Of a stretch of DNA of 64,000 nucleotides, positions 9,936 to 19,342 are shown one piece after another (within the stretch, counting starts at the first letter, position 1; each line of letters begins with the position of its first letter). Origin of the DNA: an uncultured Clostridium sp. (GTDB lineage: Bacteria > Bacillota > Clostridia > Clostridiales > Clostridiaceae). The position numbers and the translations under genes are program-made. The notes beneath the pieces are model-generated. The model saw nothing but the letters and a program-made list of their open reading frames with translations, searched no databases and was not told the DNA's origin. The stretch is taken from NCBI RefSeq assembly GCF_910588715.1, contig NZ_CAJURG010000001.1, forward strand, positions 884,072-948,071. Reading direction: 5' to 3'.

Positions 9936-9969
9936 AAAAGTTAGGATTATATCTCCAATCCTAACTTTT
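9936..9969. terminator. Bidirectional terminator between the Cys-rich gene and yqeY
   Basis: Perfect 13-base arms (9936-9948 and 9957-9969), 8-base loop, followed by a run of Ts on the plus strand and a T-rich tract on the minus strand. It lies between convergent genes. Confidence 0.85.
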
Positions 9970-9986
9970 AATTTTTTTATATTTTA

Positions 9987-10424
9987 TTATGATAATATAT
10001 TTTTTACCATTGGATTAATTTTAGCTCTATCAAACTTACCGTTTACCATTGGCATTATTTCTTTCATTATTTTTCCCATATCTTTAGCAGTATAATTTCC
10101 TTTAGTTATTATTTCCTTTAACATTGCATTAACTTCTTCTTCAGTTAATTGTTTTGGTAAATAAGGAGTTAAAACCTCTAATGCAAATTTTCCTTCTGCA
10201 ATTTTTTCTTCATTATTAGCCTTAACTGCATATTCTAAAGCTTCCTTAGTTTGCTTTATACTTTTTTCTATTATTTTAATAACATTTTCATCTGGAATAT
10301 CTTCTCTATTATTAACTTCATAAGCTTTAATTTCAGAATTAACCAGTCTTAAAACGCTAACTCTTGCCTTATCTCTTGCTTTCATTGCTGCTATTTCATC
10401 TTTTTTTAATATTTCTTTTAACAT
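9987..10424 (-). CDS. yqeY: GatB/YqeY domain protein
   Basis: A 145-residue protein of the YqeY family, which resembles the C-terminal domain of the GatB subunit of the tRNA amidotransferase. Diagnostic segments are MKARDKARVSVLRLVNSEIK near the N-terminus and LPKQLTEEEV, KDMGKIMKEIMPMVNGKFDR and the C-terminal NPMVKNILS. It may take part in tRNA-dependent amidation or tRNA binding; this is not established. The N-terminus matches the family exactly at this ATG, yet there is no recognisable ribosome-binding site, and a hairpin (10434-10452) occupies the place where it should be. Confidence 0.9.
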   Translation of the reverse strand: MLKEILKKDEIAAMKARDKARVSVLRLVNSEIKAYEVNNREDIPDENVIKIIEKSIKQTKEALEYAVKANNEEKIAEGKFALEVLTPYLPKQLTEEEVNAMLKEIITKGNYTAKDMGKIMKEIMPMVNGKFDRAKINPMVKNILS

Positions 10425-10433
10425 ATTATTACA

Positions 10434-10452
10434 GTTAGTTAATATAACTAAC
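10434..10452. promoter_or_regulatory. Hairpin/operator-like palindrome directly upstream of yqeY start
   Basis: GTTAGTT (10434-10440) and AACTAAC (10446-10452) form a 7-base inverted repeat around AATAT. It ends 10 bases upstream of the yqeY ATG, exactly over the region where a Shine-Dalgarno sequence is expected. A purine-rich GAGAGGGTAGG lies just upstream of it on the minus strand. Confidence 0.45.
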
Positions 10453-10553
10453 CTACCCTCTCTTTCAATTATTATTTTCCCAAGTAAATTATACCATTTT
10501 TAAGTTCAAAATCAAATTCACCTATTTTTTATTATATCCACATTTTATAAATA

Positions 10554-11495
10554 TTATCTAATTTTATTTTTTCCCTTTTTATTAATTTTAGTTTTCTCAA
10601 TTTTATTTTTTATATCTTTTAAATATTTATAAGTTTTATATAAAGTTGGATTTTTTATTTCTTCCTCCTTTTTATTAACAAATTTAATAAGCTTTATAAT
10701 AGGGTCTATCTTGTTTATAGTATCATTATAACCTTCAATTATTCTTATACGTTTTGCTGCCGTATCTAAATTTAATGTCCCTGTTATAGTATTTTCAGAT
10801 AGGTTTTCTGGTGAAATTATTATAAGACTTGAGTTTGGATAAAGGGATCTATCAATTTGCACATCTTTAGATAATAAAACTACAATTATAATATCACAAC
10901 CTTCCCCATATACAGGCTGAATTGGAACATTATCAGCTATTCCACCATCTATATATTTTTCTCCAAAAATTTCTGTACTATCATATATTAAAGGTAACGA
11001 AGCTGATGCTAATACAATTTTTTTTGCAGTTTCATTATCATAATCATTTATTCTAAAATATTTAGTATTAAGATTAGGTAACTTTGTACATGCTGCATAA
11101 CATATCCTTCCATTTTCTTTAATCTTATCAAAATCTAAATACTTCTCTACCATTTCTACAGCTCCATCATTGCTAATAGCTCCATGCTCTAACTTATCAG
11201 TTAAAAACTTTTTAGCTAACTGTAAATTCTTACCTCCAATGTATAGCCCAATTCCCCTTTTAATTAATTCTGTTTTGCTAACAGGAACTAATTTTTCCAT
11301 AGTTACCTCTTCCCAAAGCTTTTCAGCTTTTTCCATTTCATCCATAGCAAATAATACAGAATTAAAAGCTCCTATGGAAGTTCCAGAAAAAACTGATATG
11401 TATTTAGTTAAATTTAATTCCCTTAAAGCTTTCCAAACTCCAAGTTCATATGCTCCCTTACCTCCACCACCAGCTAATACTAATCCTATTTTCAT
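10554..11495 (-). CDS. Patatin-like phospholipase (RssA-type)
   Basis: A 313-residue serine hydrolase of the patatin family. The oxyanion motif GGGGKGAYE (residues 9-17), nucleophile elbow GTSIG with Ser40, and the catalytic-dyad DGG (Asp183) in YIDGGIADNVP are all intact. There is no signal peptide; such proteins deacylate membrane phospholipids from the cytosolic face. The C-terminus is very lysine-rich (NKIEKTKINKKGKNK), which may favour membrane contact. The ATG at 11495 follows GAGGGTG. It is transcribed divergently from yaaA. The family call is strong, and the natural lipid substrate is not known. Confidence 0.88.
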   Translation of the reverse strand: MKIGLVLAGGGGKGAYELGVWKALRELNLTKYISVFSGTSIGAFNSVLFAMDEMEKAEKLWEEVTMEKLVPVSKTELIKRGIGLYIGGKNLQLAKKFLTDKLEHGAISNDGAVEMVEKYLDFDKIKENGRICYAACTKLPNLNTKYFRINDYDNETAKKIVLASASLPLIYDSTEIFGEKYIDGGIADNVPIQPVYGEGCDIIIVVLLSKDVQIDRSLYPNSSLIIISPENLSENTITGTLNLDTAAKRIRIIEGYNDTINKIDPIIKLIKFVNKKEEEIKNPTLYKTYKYLKDIKNKIEKTKINKKGKNKIR

Positions 11496-11693
11496 ATATC
11501 ACCCTCGCTATTACCATTTTTTCTCAAATAAATTATACTATAAAAATCAAATTTATAAAATATTCTCAGTTTTTATAGATAATAATTTTATTTAATATAA
11601 TTAAAATTTATTATTAAAATTTTAATTTTTATATAATAATTATTATTATCTATGTTATACTATTTTTGACATTTCACTTAGGAGTTGATAAAT

Positions 11694-12449
11694 TTGAATA
11701 ATAAAAATTTTAATATAATTATTTCACCAGCAAAAAAAATGAACATAAACAATGATGATATTATAAGTGAATCTATTCCATGTTTTATAGAAAAAACTGA
11801 AAATTTACTTAATAATTTAAAAAATTATAAATATGATGACCTAAAAAAACTTTTAGCTTGCAATGATGAAATTGCAGAGCTTAATTATTCTAGATATAAA
11901 AATATGAATTTATATAAAAACTTATCTCCTGCAATTCTTTCTTATGAAGGAATTCAATATAAATATATGTCACCAGATTCGTTTAGTAATTCTGAGTTTG
12001 ATTATATATCAAATCATTTAAAAATTTTATCTGGCTTTTATGGAATTTTAAATCCGTTAGATGGTATTGTTCCATATAGGTTAGAAATGCAGGCAAAACT
12101 AGCAATTGAAAGTAATAAAAACTTATATTCTTTTTGGGGAGACTCTATATATAAAGAACTAATTAAAGATACTACAACAATATTAAATCTCGCTTCAAAA
12201 GAATATAGTAAAACAATTGAAAAATACTTAACTGAAGATATTAAATTTATTACTTGCATTTTTGGAAGCCTAGTGGACTCTAAAATTAAAGTAAAAGCTA
12301 CAGAAGCTAAGATGGCTCGTGGAATTATGATAAGATATTTAGCTGAAAATAATATTACTGATATAGAAAAAGTTAAAGATTTTAAAGAGCTTGGATTTTC
12401 TTACTCAAATGAATATTCAACCCCTACTGAATTTGTATTTTTAAAATAA
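11694..12449 (+). CDS. yaaA: Peroxide stress protein YaaA (DUF328)
   Basis: About 251 residues with the YaaA signature IIISPAKKM near the N-terminus, followed by LLACNDEIAELNYSRY, FYGILNPLDGIVPYRLEM and FWGDSIYKEL. In E. coli YaaA lowers intracellular iron and protects against hydrogen peroxide; it binds DNA through a helix-hairpin-helix-like fold. The frame opens with a TTG at 11685, but that codon overlaps the GGAG site, so the TTG at 11694, nine bases past it, is taken as the start. No operon partner. The assignment is confident. Confidence 0.9.
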   Translation: MNNKNFNIIISPAKKMNINNDDIISESIPCFIEKTENLLNNLKNYKYDDLKKLLACNDEIAELNYSRYKNMNLYKNLSPAILSYEGIQYKYMSPDSFSNSEFDYISNHLKILSGFYGILNPLDGIVPYRLEMQAKLAIESNKNLYSFWGDSIYKELIKDTTTILNLASKEYSKTIEKYLTEDIKFITCIFGSLVDSKIKVKATEAKMARGIMIRYLAENNITDIEKVKDFKELGFSYSNEYSTPTEFVFLK

Positions 12450-12608
12450 TAATTAAAAATTTTAGCGAAAAATTTCTTATACTTTTAAAATTTAATTTTC
12501 GATATTTTATTTTAAACTTCTCAATTTTCTTATTATTTTGTAATTTTTAGTAAAAAATAGCTGTCTATTTTTATCAAATTAACTTGTATGAAAATCCCAT
12601 TTGAAATG

Positions 12609-12637
12609 TTTACTTTATTTTCCATAGGTGTTATTAT
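12609..12637 (+). promoter_or_regulatory. Sigma-A-type promoter of the 12736 gene
   Basis: TTTACT (12609-12614), a 17-base spacer and TATTAT (12632-12637). It gives a leader of about 90 bases before the GGGGAGAG ribosome-binding site. Confidence 0.55.
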
Positions 12638-12735
12638 ATATAACTGTAGGGTGGCCAAACTACTTATAATAAAATTAGTAAAATTATTTTAAAAAAATTA
12701 TTATATAAATATTTTTAAATGGGGAGAGATTTTTT

Positions 12736-13080
12736 ATGAGATATTACATTTTAAGAACTAATGCTAAAGCAGAGCATACAAATAACAAATTACTTACTGG
12801 GTACAACTTCAAAATAAACAATTTAAATGCTGAAAGATTAATTAGCGATGCTAAAGATGAGGAAATTTTCTATTTACTTTATAATATTTCTGAAAAGAAG
12901 TTCATCGAACAAGGATTAATTAAAAGCGTTGAATCAAATAAACCATCTAACAAATATGAAGCTTTATTTGATGAAAGAAAGCCTTTAAATATAAATTATT
13001 TACCATATTCTACTCCTAACTGTGGAATCATTCCAACTTCTAAAAGTAAAGTAGAAGAAATTTTAAATGTTGCAGTTTAG
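12736..13080 (+). CDS. Hypothetical protein, 114 residues
   Basis: Not recognised. It starts MRYYILRTNAKAEHTNNKLL and ends KSKVEEILNVAV. The composition is soluble and mixed alpha/beta, with no signal peptide, membrane segment or metal motif; there is one cysteine in YSTPNCGIIP. A GGGGAGAG site lies eight bases upstream of the ATG, a promoter matches at 12609-12637, and a terminator follows at 13140-13168, so it looks like a real, separately transcribed gene. It lies convergent to glycogen phosphorylase. No function is proposed. Confidence 0.75.
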   Translation: MRYYILRTNAKAEHTNNKLLTGYNFKINNLNAERLISDAKDEEIFYLLYNISEKKFIEQGLIKSVESNKPSNKYEALFDERKPLNINYLPYSTPNCGIIPTSKSKVEEILNVAV

Positions 13081-13139
13081 TTTTAAGAAACTATACCTCT
13101 TATTATTTTAAGTATATACTAGTTTAACCTTGGAATAAT

Positions 13140-13168
13140 AAAGGAGCTAATTTTTTATTAGCTCCTTT
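13140..13168. terminator. Bidirectional terminator between 12736 gene and glgP
   Basis: Perfect 11-base arms (13140-13150 and 13158-13168) with GGAGC cores around a T-rich 7-base loop. On the plus strand it is followed by AATTTTTT. Confidence 0.85.
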
Positions 13169-13183
13169 AATTTTTTATCTATA

Positions 13184-15445
13184 TTATTTTAATTTCCAAA
13201 TATCTTCATTATATTGAGCTATTGTTCTATCTGATGAGAAGAATCCTGCTTTACTTATATTTATTAAAACTTTTCTATTCCAAGCTTCTCTATCTGAATA
13301 ATCTTCAAATACTTGATTTTTAGTTTTAATATAATCTTCAATATCAAGTAATGTCATGAACCAATCTTTATTTATTAATTCATTATGAAGTCTATTTAAG
13401 TTAATTGTATCTCCTACCTTTAACATTTCATCACTTACTATAAAATCAACTAACTTTTTAATATTTTCTTTTTCGTAATAATGTTTTGAAATGTAATCAC
13501 CCTTCTTATAGTGTTCAATTACTTGCTCACTTGACTCACCAAATATATAAATATTTTCGTCACCAACTAATTGATGAATTTCAACATTAGCACCATCTTC
13601 AGTTCCTAAAGTTAATGCTCCATTTAACATAAACTTCATGTTACCTGTTCCTGAAGCTTCTTTAGATGCTAAAGAAATTTGTTCTGAAACATCACAAGCT
13701 GGTATTAACTTAGATGCTTTAGTTACATTATAGTTTTCTACCATAACAACTTTTAAATGTTTGCTGACAACAGGATCATTATTTATAATTTCTTGTAAGC
13801 AAAGAATTGTATGAATTATATCTTGTGCTATTACGTAAGCTGGTGCAGCCTTTGCCCCAAATATCATTGTTATTGGAGTTGTTGGAATATTTCCAGCCTT
13901 AATATCTAAATATTTATGAATGATATATAAAACATTCATTTGTTGTCTCTTATATTCATGAAGTCTCTTTATTTGAATATCAAAAATAGAATTTTCATCT
14001 ATTTCAATATCTTGAGTATCTTTTAAATATTTTTTTAATGCAATTTTATTATGTTTCTTTATTTCACCAAGCTTTGCTAATACTTCTTTATTATCAACGT
14101 ACTTATATAAATCTTCTAATTTAGTTGCATCAGTTTTAAATTCATCACCGATAAGCTCTGTAATATAGTTAGTTAATTCATTATTACAGTGGATTAACCA
14201 TCTTCTAAATGTTATACCATTTGTCTTATTATTAAACTTTTCTGGATATATATCATAAAATGGTCTTAATTCTTCTTGTTCTAAAATTTCTGTATGAAGT
14301 GCTGCAACACCATTTACACTAAATCCGTAATGTATATCCATATGAGCCATATGAACTCTATCATGATTATCTATAATATGAACTCTTTCATCATTATATT
14401 TTTCTTTAACTCTATTATCTAATTCTCTTATAATTGGCATTAATTGAGGTACAACTTTTTCTAAATAAGCTACTGGCCACTTTTCTAATGCTTCAGATAA
14501 TATTGTATGATTTGTATATGCACAAGTTTTGGTAACGATTCCGACAGCTTCTTCCATTTCTATACCTTTTTCTCCTAATAATCTTATTAGTTCTGGTATA
14601 ACCATTGAAGGATGTGTATCATTAATTTGAACTACAACATGCTCATGTAATTTACGTAAATCATATCCATTTTCTTCTGCTTCTAAAAGAATTAATTGTG
14701 CAGCATTACTTACCATAAAATATTGTTGATATATTCTTAATAAATGTCCTGCTTCATCACTATCATCTGGATATAAGAATAATGTTAAGTTTTCTTTAAT
14801 AGCTTCTTTATCAAAGTTTATTCCATCTTTAACTAAAGTTTCATTTATTGTATCTACATCAAATAATCTTAATTTATTTGAAGATTGATTATATCCAGTT
14901 ACATCTATATCATATAACGTTGAAGTTACTTTAAATCCACCAAATAATACATCAAATTTAATATTAGATTTATTTAACCAGCTTTCCTTAGTTATCCATG
15001 GATTTTTTTCAGCTGTTTGTTTATTATTATTAAACACTTGCTTAAATAATCCGTAGTGATAATTTAATCCAACTCCATCTCCATTTAATCCTAAAGTTGC
15101 AATTGAATCTAAGAAACATGCAGCTAGTCTTCCTAATCCACCATTTCCTAATGAAGGTTCTAATTCTATTTCTTCTATTTCAGTTAAATCTTTCCCATTT
15201 GCCGCTAAAACTTCTTTAACTTCATCGTAAAGACCTAAATTTATTAAATTATTTGATAATAGCTTTCCAATTAAAAATTCTGCTGATATATAATATAATT
15301 TTTTATTTCCTTTATTTGTTCCCTTATTCTTAATACATCCTTTAGTCATTTCTAATAATGCTAAATATACTTCTTCGTTTGTTGCTTCTTCTATGGATTT
15401 CTGAAATCTATTTTTTAGGATTTCAGCTAAATTATTTTTAACCAT
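13184..15445 (-). CDS. glgP: Glycogen/alpha-glucan phosphorylase
   Basis: A 753-residue GT35 phosphorylase that releases glucose-1-phosphate from glycogen or maltodextrin in the cytoplasm. The active-site lysine for pyridoxal phosphate lies in [20 protein letters not shown], followed by [27 protein letters not shown] and [18 protein letters not shown] are further family signatures. It is 40-60 residues shorter than the E. coli enzymes, mainly at the N-terminus, which lacks the regulatory extension. It is transcribed alone, with no other glycogen gene in the window. Start ATG at 15445, near a GGTGGGA-type site. Confidence 0.95.
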   Translation of the reverse strand: MVKNNLAEILKNRFQKSIEEATNEEVYLALLEMTKGCIKNKGTNKGNKKLYYISAEFLIGKLLSNNLINLGLYDEVKEVLAANGKDLTEIEEIELEPSLGNGGLGRLAACFLDSIATLGLNGDGVGLNYHYGLFKQVFNNNKQTAEKNPWITKESWLNKSNIKFDVLFGGFKVTSTLYDIDVTGYNQSSNKLRLFDVDTINETLVKDGINFDKEAIKENLTLFLYPDDSDEAGHLLRIYQQYFMVSNAAQLILLEAEENGYDLRKLHEHVVVQINDTHPSMVIPELIRLLGEKGIEMEEAVGIVTKTCAYTNHTILSEALEKWPVAYLEKVVPQLMPIIRELDNRVKEKYNDERVHIIDNHDRVHMAHMDIHYGFSVNGVAALHTEILEQEELRPFYDIYPEKFNNKTNGITFRRWLIHCNNELTNYITELIGDEFKTDATKLEDLYKYVDNKEVLAKLGEIKKHNKIALKKYLKDTQDIEIDENSIFDIQIKRLHEYKRQQMNVLYIIHKYLDIKAGNIPTTPITMIFGAKAAPAYVIAQDIIHTILCLQEIINNDPVVSKHLKVVMVENYNVTKASKLIPACDVSEQISLASKEASGTGNMKFMLNGALTLGTEDGANVEIHQLVGDENIYIFGESSEQVIEHYKKGDYISKHYYEKENIKKLVDFIVSDEMLKVGDTINLNRLHNELINKDWFMTLLDIEDYIKTKNQVFEDYSDREAWNRKVLINISKAGFFSSDRTIAQYNEDIWKLK

Positions 15446-15673
15446 AAATTATCCCACCTTACATTCATTATTTTTTAATAAATATATACTCAAAAAATTA
15501 ATTTTATGATTATTTCGTTTACAATATCTATAATATCAATTTTTCAAAAAAACATTTGTATATTATTTATATTTTTTGTATATTCTTTATGTTACTTTTA
15601 AAAATCACTAAATTTTTTTTTAAATTCATACGTTTTCATGAAAACATTCCCAAAATTCTTTTAAATTTTACAA

Positions 15674-15710
15674 AAAATAATAGATATACTTTAAGCATAT
15701 CTATTATTTT
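15674..15710. terminator. Terminator downstream of murE
   Basis: Perfect 14-base arms (15674-15687 and 15697-15710) around a 9-base loop, 16 bases past the murE stop. On the minus strand it is followed by TTTG and T-rich sequence. The remaining glgP upstream region (15446-15673) is very AT-rich with no other feature recognised. Confidence 0.8.
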
Positions 15711-15725
15711 TAAATAATTATTTAA

Positions 15726-17201
15726 TTAAATTCTATCAAAATAATTTGTAACTGTTTCTTTATCACTAAAATGATGTTTTACTGTTCCAATTATTTGATA
15801 ATCTTCGTGTCCCTTACCTGCTATAACAACTATATCATCTTTGCTAGCAATTTTACATGCATACTCTATAGCTTCTTTTCTATCTTCAATAACTATATGA
15901 CTATCTCGTATTCCTTCCAATATATCTTCTATTATTTTACTTGGTTCTTCTGTTCTTGGATTATCAGATGTTACTATTACAACATCACTATATTTTTCAG
16001 CAATTGCTCCCATTAAAGGTCTTTTTGTTTTATCTCTATCTCCACCACAGCCAAATACTGTTATTAATTTTCCATTAACAACTTCTTTCATTGTTTCTAA
16101 AATATTTTCAAGTCCATCAGGAGTATGAGCATAGTCTACAACTATCGTAGAATTCATTTTATCGTGATATACTCTTTCACATCTTCCAGAGACTGCTTTC
16201 ATTGTATCAAAGCCTTCTATAACATCCTCTACACTTACATATCCATAAACAACGAGCATTCCTATAACACCTAATGCATTATAAATATTATAAAGTCCTG
16301 GAATATGAAGCTTAACTTTTCCTTTTAACTCATCACCTATATATAAATCAAATGTTGAACCATTTGCTTGTAAATCTAAATTCTTAGCTCTAACATACCC
16401 ATCATTTACACCATAAGAAGTAACAACTTTGTCATCATTACTATTTTCATGTAATGTATCTAACATTTTCTTTCCATATTTATCATCACAATTTATAACA
16501 GTAGTTTCTGCATTCTTAATAAATTTAAATTTTGCATTATAATAATTTTCAAATGTCTTATGATAATCCATATGATCTTGAGTTAAATTTGTAAACATTC
16601 CTCTACTAAAGTTAAGCCCTTCTACTCTGCCCATATCAGAAGCATGTGATGACACTTCCATTAGGCAGTATTTACAATTAGCCTCTTTCATATCTTTAAT
16701 AAGTCTAAATAATTCTATAGCTTCTGGAGTTGTCATTGTTGTTGGAATCATTTTTTCTCCAATATAGTTTGCTATAGTTCCTATAAGCCCAACTTTATTT
16801 CCTGCATGTTCTAATATATGTTTCATCATATATGTTGATGTAGTCTTTCCATTTGTACCTGTTACCCCTAAAAATGTTAAATCACCATCTTGTATATTAA
16901 AGAATGTTTTTGCAATAATAGCCATACATTCTCTTGTGTCCTCTACTTTTATATAAGCAATTCCCTCTTTAATATCATTTATATCTTTACTATGAATAAT
17001 TACCTTTGCACCTTTTTTTATTGCATCATCTATTAAATCATGTCCATCTACTTTTAATCCTATAACTGCAATAAAAAGACTACCCTCAATTACTTGTCTT
17101 GTATCCCTTGTAATATCTATAACATTTATGCTTTTATAATCTATTTCATTTGTAGAAGTATAACTCAAATTTGAATTTTTTAATAATTCACTTAATAACA
17201 T
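15726..17201 (-). CDS. murE: UDP-N-acetylmuramoyl-tripeptide synthetase MurE
   Basis: A 491-residue Mur ligase that adds the third amino acid to UDP-MurNAc-L-Ala-D-Glu in the cytoplasm. The ATP-binding P-loop GVTGTNGKTT is at residues 112-121; the carbamoyl-lysine/catalytic core includes MEVSSHA and GMFTNLTQDHMDYH. The specificity loop reads DNPR (413-416, in DNPRTEEP), which marks meso-diaminopimelate rather than lysine as the added residue. It is monocistronic here rather than in a dcw cluster. The ATG at 17201 has an AAGGAGAA site. The call is confident. Confidence 0.95.
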   Translation of the reverse strand: MLLSELLKNSNLSYTSTNEIDYKSINVIDITRDTRQVIEGSLFIAVIGLKVDGHDLIDDAIKKGAKVIIHSKDINDIKEGIAYIKVEDTRECMAIIAKTFFNIQDGDLTFLGVTGTNGKTTSTYMMKHILEHAGNKVGLIGTIANYIGEKMIPTTMTTPEAIELFRLIKDMKEANCKYCLMEVSSHASDMGRVEGLNFSRGMFTNLTQDHMDYHKTFENYYNAKFKFIKNAETTVINCDDKYGKKMLDTLHENSNDDKVVTSYGVNDGYVRAKNLDLQANGSTFDLYIGDELKGKVKLHIPGLYNIYNALGVIGMLVVYGYVSVEDVIEGFDTMKAVSGRCERVYHDKMNSTIVVDYAHTPDGLENILETMKEVVNGKLITVFGCGGDRDKTKRPLMGAIAEKYSDVVIVTSDNPRTEEPSKIIEDILEGIRDSHIVIEDRKEAIEYACKIASKDDIVVIAGKGHEDYQIIGTVKHHFSDKETVTNYFDRI

Positions 17202-17457
17202 ATAAATTCTCCTTATATTAAAATTTTATTTATAGCAATATAATATATTGTATTTAAAAAACACATTATTTTCTTATAATATTGTACATTATTTATATTG
17301 CTTTATCTATAGTTCGTATTTATAATCTATCAAGTTCATGTATTTATAGTTTAAAATAATTAAATAAAATTATTTTATAAAAATTTATAACTTTTTTATT
17401 TTCTTAAAATATAAAAATATATTTTTATATTTTGTTACATTTTTAATATATTATTAA
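17202..17457. other. AT-rich intergenic stretch between murE and the asnB leader
   Basis: About 256 bases of very AT-rich DNA between divergent genes. It must hold the murE promoter, but no confident -35/-10 pair or other structure was picked out. Confidence 0.4.
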
Positions 17458-17631
17458 TATAATTTAACAAATAGATTTTTTAATATATCATCAAAGGCGA
17501 TGATTTTGTAATTTAAAAATTAAGAATTTAATTTTTATTTACTATCTTGAGCCTTTGTGTAAATTAGGATTGTTTTTAAGGCTCGCTTTTAGCGGGCCTT
17601 TATTATTTTTATAAAAAGGGGGCTTTAAACT
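17458..17631 (+). promoter_or_regulatory. Structured transcription-attenuator leader of asnB (candidate riboswitch)
   Basis: A -10-like TATAAT (17458-17463) is followed by a 160-base leader. It contains hairpin P1, ATCATC/GATGAT (17487-17492, 17499-17504) with loop AAAGGC; hairpin P2, with perfect 9-base arms (17515-17523, 17528-17536) and a GAAT loop; and GAGCCTT (17549-17555), which can pair with AAGGCTC (17578-17584). The latter is also the left arm of a terminator stem (17578-17586 with 17592-17600, one G-U pair, followed by TTATTATTTTTA). The P1 loop AAAGGC is complementary to GCCTTT at 17551-17556, so a pseudoknot would compete with the antiterminator. This is an attenuator by design; the ligand is unknown. 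There is no T-box TGG/ACC signature. Confidence 0.6.
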
Positions 17632-19217
17632 TGTGTAGTTTTGTTGTATTTTCTTCTAATAAATTAAATATTTATGATCTTTCAAATTCATTAAAAAGTC
17701 TTGAACATAGAGGACCTGATAACAGTTATTCTACTATTGAAAATGATTTATGCTTTGGATTTAATCGCTTATCAATAATGGACTTATCTTCTAATGGAAA
17801 TCAACCTTTTAAATACAACGAATGTTGTTTAGTATGTAATGGTGAAATTTATAATTATGAACTTTTAAGAAAACTATTATCCTCTGAGTATAAATTTCAT
17901 TCTAATAGTGATTGTGAAGTTTTACTTCCATTATACTGTAAATATGGAATTGAAATAGCCTGTAAGATGCTTGATGCAGAATTTGCATTAGTTTTATATG
18001 ATTCTAAGTCTAATTCTATAATGGCTGCTAGAGACCCAATGGGAATTAGACCTATGTTTTACGGATATACAAAAGAAGACCATAAAATTTCTTTTGCAAG
18101 TGAGGCAAAAGCATTAATAAATTATTGTGAAAATATTATGCCTTTTCCTCCTGGTCATTATTATAAAGATGGTGAATTCATTTGTTATAATGACCTATCT
18201 CAATCAAAATTTATTAATAATGACGATTTAAATGTTATATTTACTAATATAAAAACCAAGCTTATATCAGCTGTAGAAAAAAGACTTCATGCTGATGTTC
18301 CTATTGGTTATTTGTTAAGTGGAGGATTAGATTCTTCTCTTGTATGCTCAATTTCCCAAAGATTTATGGATAAACCAATTAAAACATTTGCTATTGGAAT
18401 GGACACAGACCCAATAGATTTAAAATATGCAAAACAAGCTGCTGAATTTTTAGGAACTGATCATACCGAGGTTATAATAACTAAAGATGATGTTCTAAAC
18501 TCATTAGAAGAAGTTGTTTATCACTTAGAAACCTTTGATATTACTACAATTAGAGCTAGTATTGGAATGTATTTATTATGTAAATATATTCACGAAAATA
18601 CTGATTTAAAAGTTATTTTAACGGGTGAAGTAAGCGATGAGTTATTTGGTTACAAATATACTGATTTTGCACCTAACCCAATGGAGTTTCAAAAAGAATC
18701 TCAAAAAAGAATAAAAGAGCTTTATATGTATGATGTTTTAAGAGCAGATAGATGTATTTCTGCTCATGCATTAGAAGGTAGAGTTCCTTTTGCAGATATT
18801 GATTTTGTAAATTATGTAATGAGTATTAATCCATCAAAAAAAATGAATGTTTACAATAAAGGAAAATATTTGTTAAGAAAGGCCTTTGAAGAAGATAACT
18901 ATCTTCCTAGAGATTTACTATATCGTGAGAAAGCTGCTTTTAGCGATGCTGTGGGACATTCTTTAGTAGATTATTTAAAAGAATTTGCAGAAAATAAATA
19001 TACGTCTGCAGACCTTATATTAGCTAAAGAAAAATATAACTATTGCACACCATTTACTAAAGAAGCACTTTTGTATAGAGATATTTTTGAAAAATACTAT
19101 TCTGGAAATGCTAAATGGATTAAAGATTTTTGGATGCCAAATAAGTCTTGGAATGGCTGTAACGTTAATGATCCAAGTGCTAGAGTTCTTTCTAACTATG
19201 GCGATAGTGGAAAATAA
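17631..19217 (+). CDS. asnB: Asparagine synthetase (glutamine-hydrolysing), AsnB
   Basis: A 528-residue enzyme that makes asparagine from aspartate, ATP and glutamine. The N-terminal class II amidotransferase domain starts with the nucleophile Cys2 (MCSF) and has RGPD and NGEIYN motifs. The synthetase domain has the pyrophosphate loop SGGLDSS (230-236), then DITTIRASIGMYLL and GEVSDELFG. Length and the PTFKEA-like end match E. coli AsnB. The start is a TTG at 17631, fixed by the need for Cys2 and by the AAAAAGGGGG site. An attenuator leader precedes it and a terminator follows. The call is confident. Confidence 0.95.
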   Translation: MCSFVVFSSNKLNIYDLSNSLKSLEHRGPDNSYSTIENDLCFGFNRLSIMDLSSNGNQPFKYNECCLVCNGEIYNYELLRKLLSSEYKFHSNSDCEVLLPLYCKYGIEIACKMLDAEFALVLYDSKSNSIMAARDPMGIRPMFYGYTKEDHKISFASEAKALINYCENIMPFPPGHYYKDGEFICYNDLSQSKFINNDDLNVIFTNIKTKLISAVEKRLHADVPIGYLLSGGLDSSLVCSISQRFMDKPIKTFAIGMDTDPIDLKYAKQAAEFLGTDHTEVIITKDDVLNSLEEVVYHLETFDITTIRASIGMYLLCKYIHENTDLKVILTGEVSDELFGYKYTDFAPNPMEFQKESQKRIKELYMYDVLRADRCISAHALEGRVPFADIDFVNYVMSINPSKKMNVYNKGKYLLRKAFEEDNYLPRDLLYREKAAFSDAVGHSLVDYLKEFAENKYTSADLILAKEKYNYCTPFTKEALLYRDIFEKYYSGNAKWIKDFWMPNKSWNGCNVNDPSARVLSNYGDSGK

Positions 19218-19246
19218 TTAATTATATTTTAATTAAATAAAAATAT

Positions 19247-19296
19247 TACTCTTAAAAAGAGCTATTTAAAATTTTAAGTAGCTCCTTTTAAGAGTA
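19247..19296. terminator. Terminator between asnB and YARHG gene
   Basis: 18-base arms (19247-19264 and 19279-19296) with one mismatch and a 14-base AT loop, located between convergent genes. Confidence 0.8.
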
Positions 19297-19342
19297 TTTA
19301 CATAGCACTTTACTATATTTTTAATATGATGTTTTATTAATT

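Noticed and set aside
15771..16016. Open frame inside murE on the plus strand
   Set aside because: Tyr/Phe/Ile-rich antisense of a certain gene; the same holds for the frames inside SDR, GH20, narB, BceA, kinase and rluF genes.
17202..17631. T-box riboswitch for asparagine upstream of asnB
   Set aside because: No TGG-ACC T-box core or typical stem I (AGTA, GNUG) is seen; the terminator/antiterminator uses other pairing.
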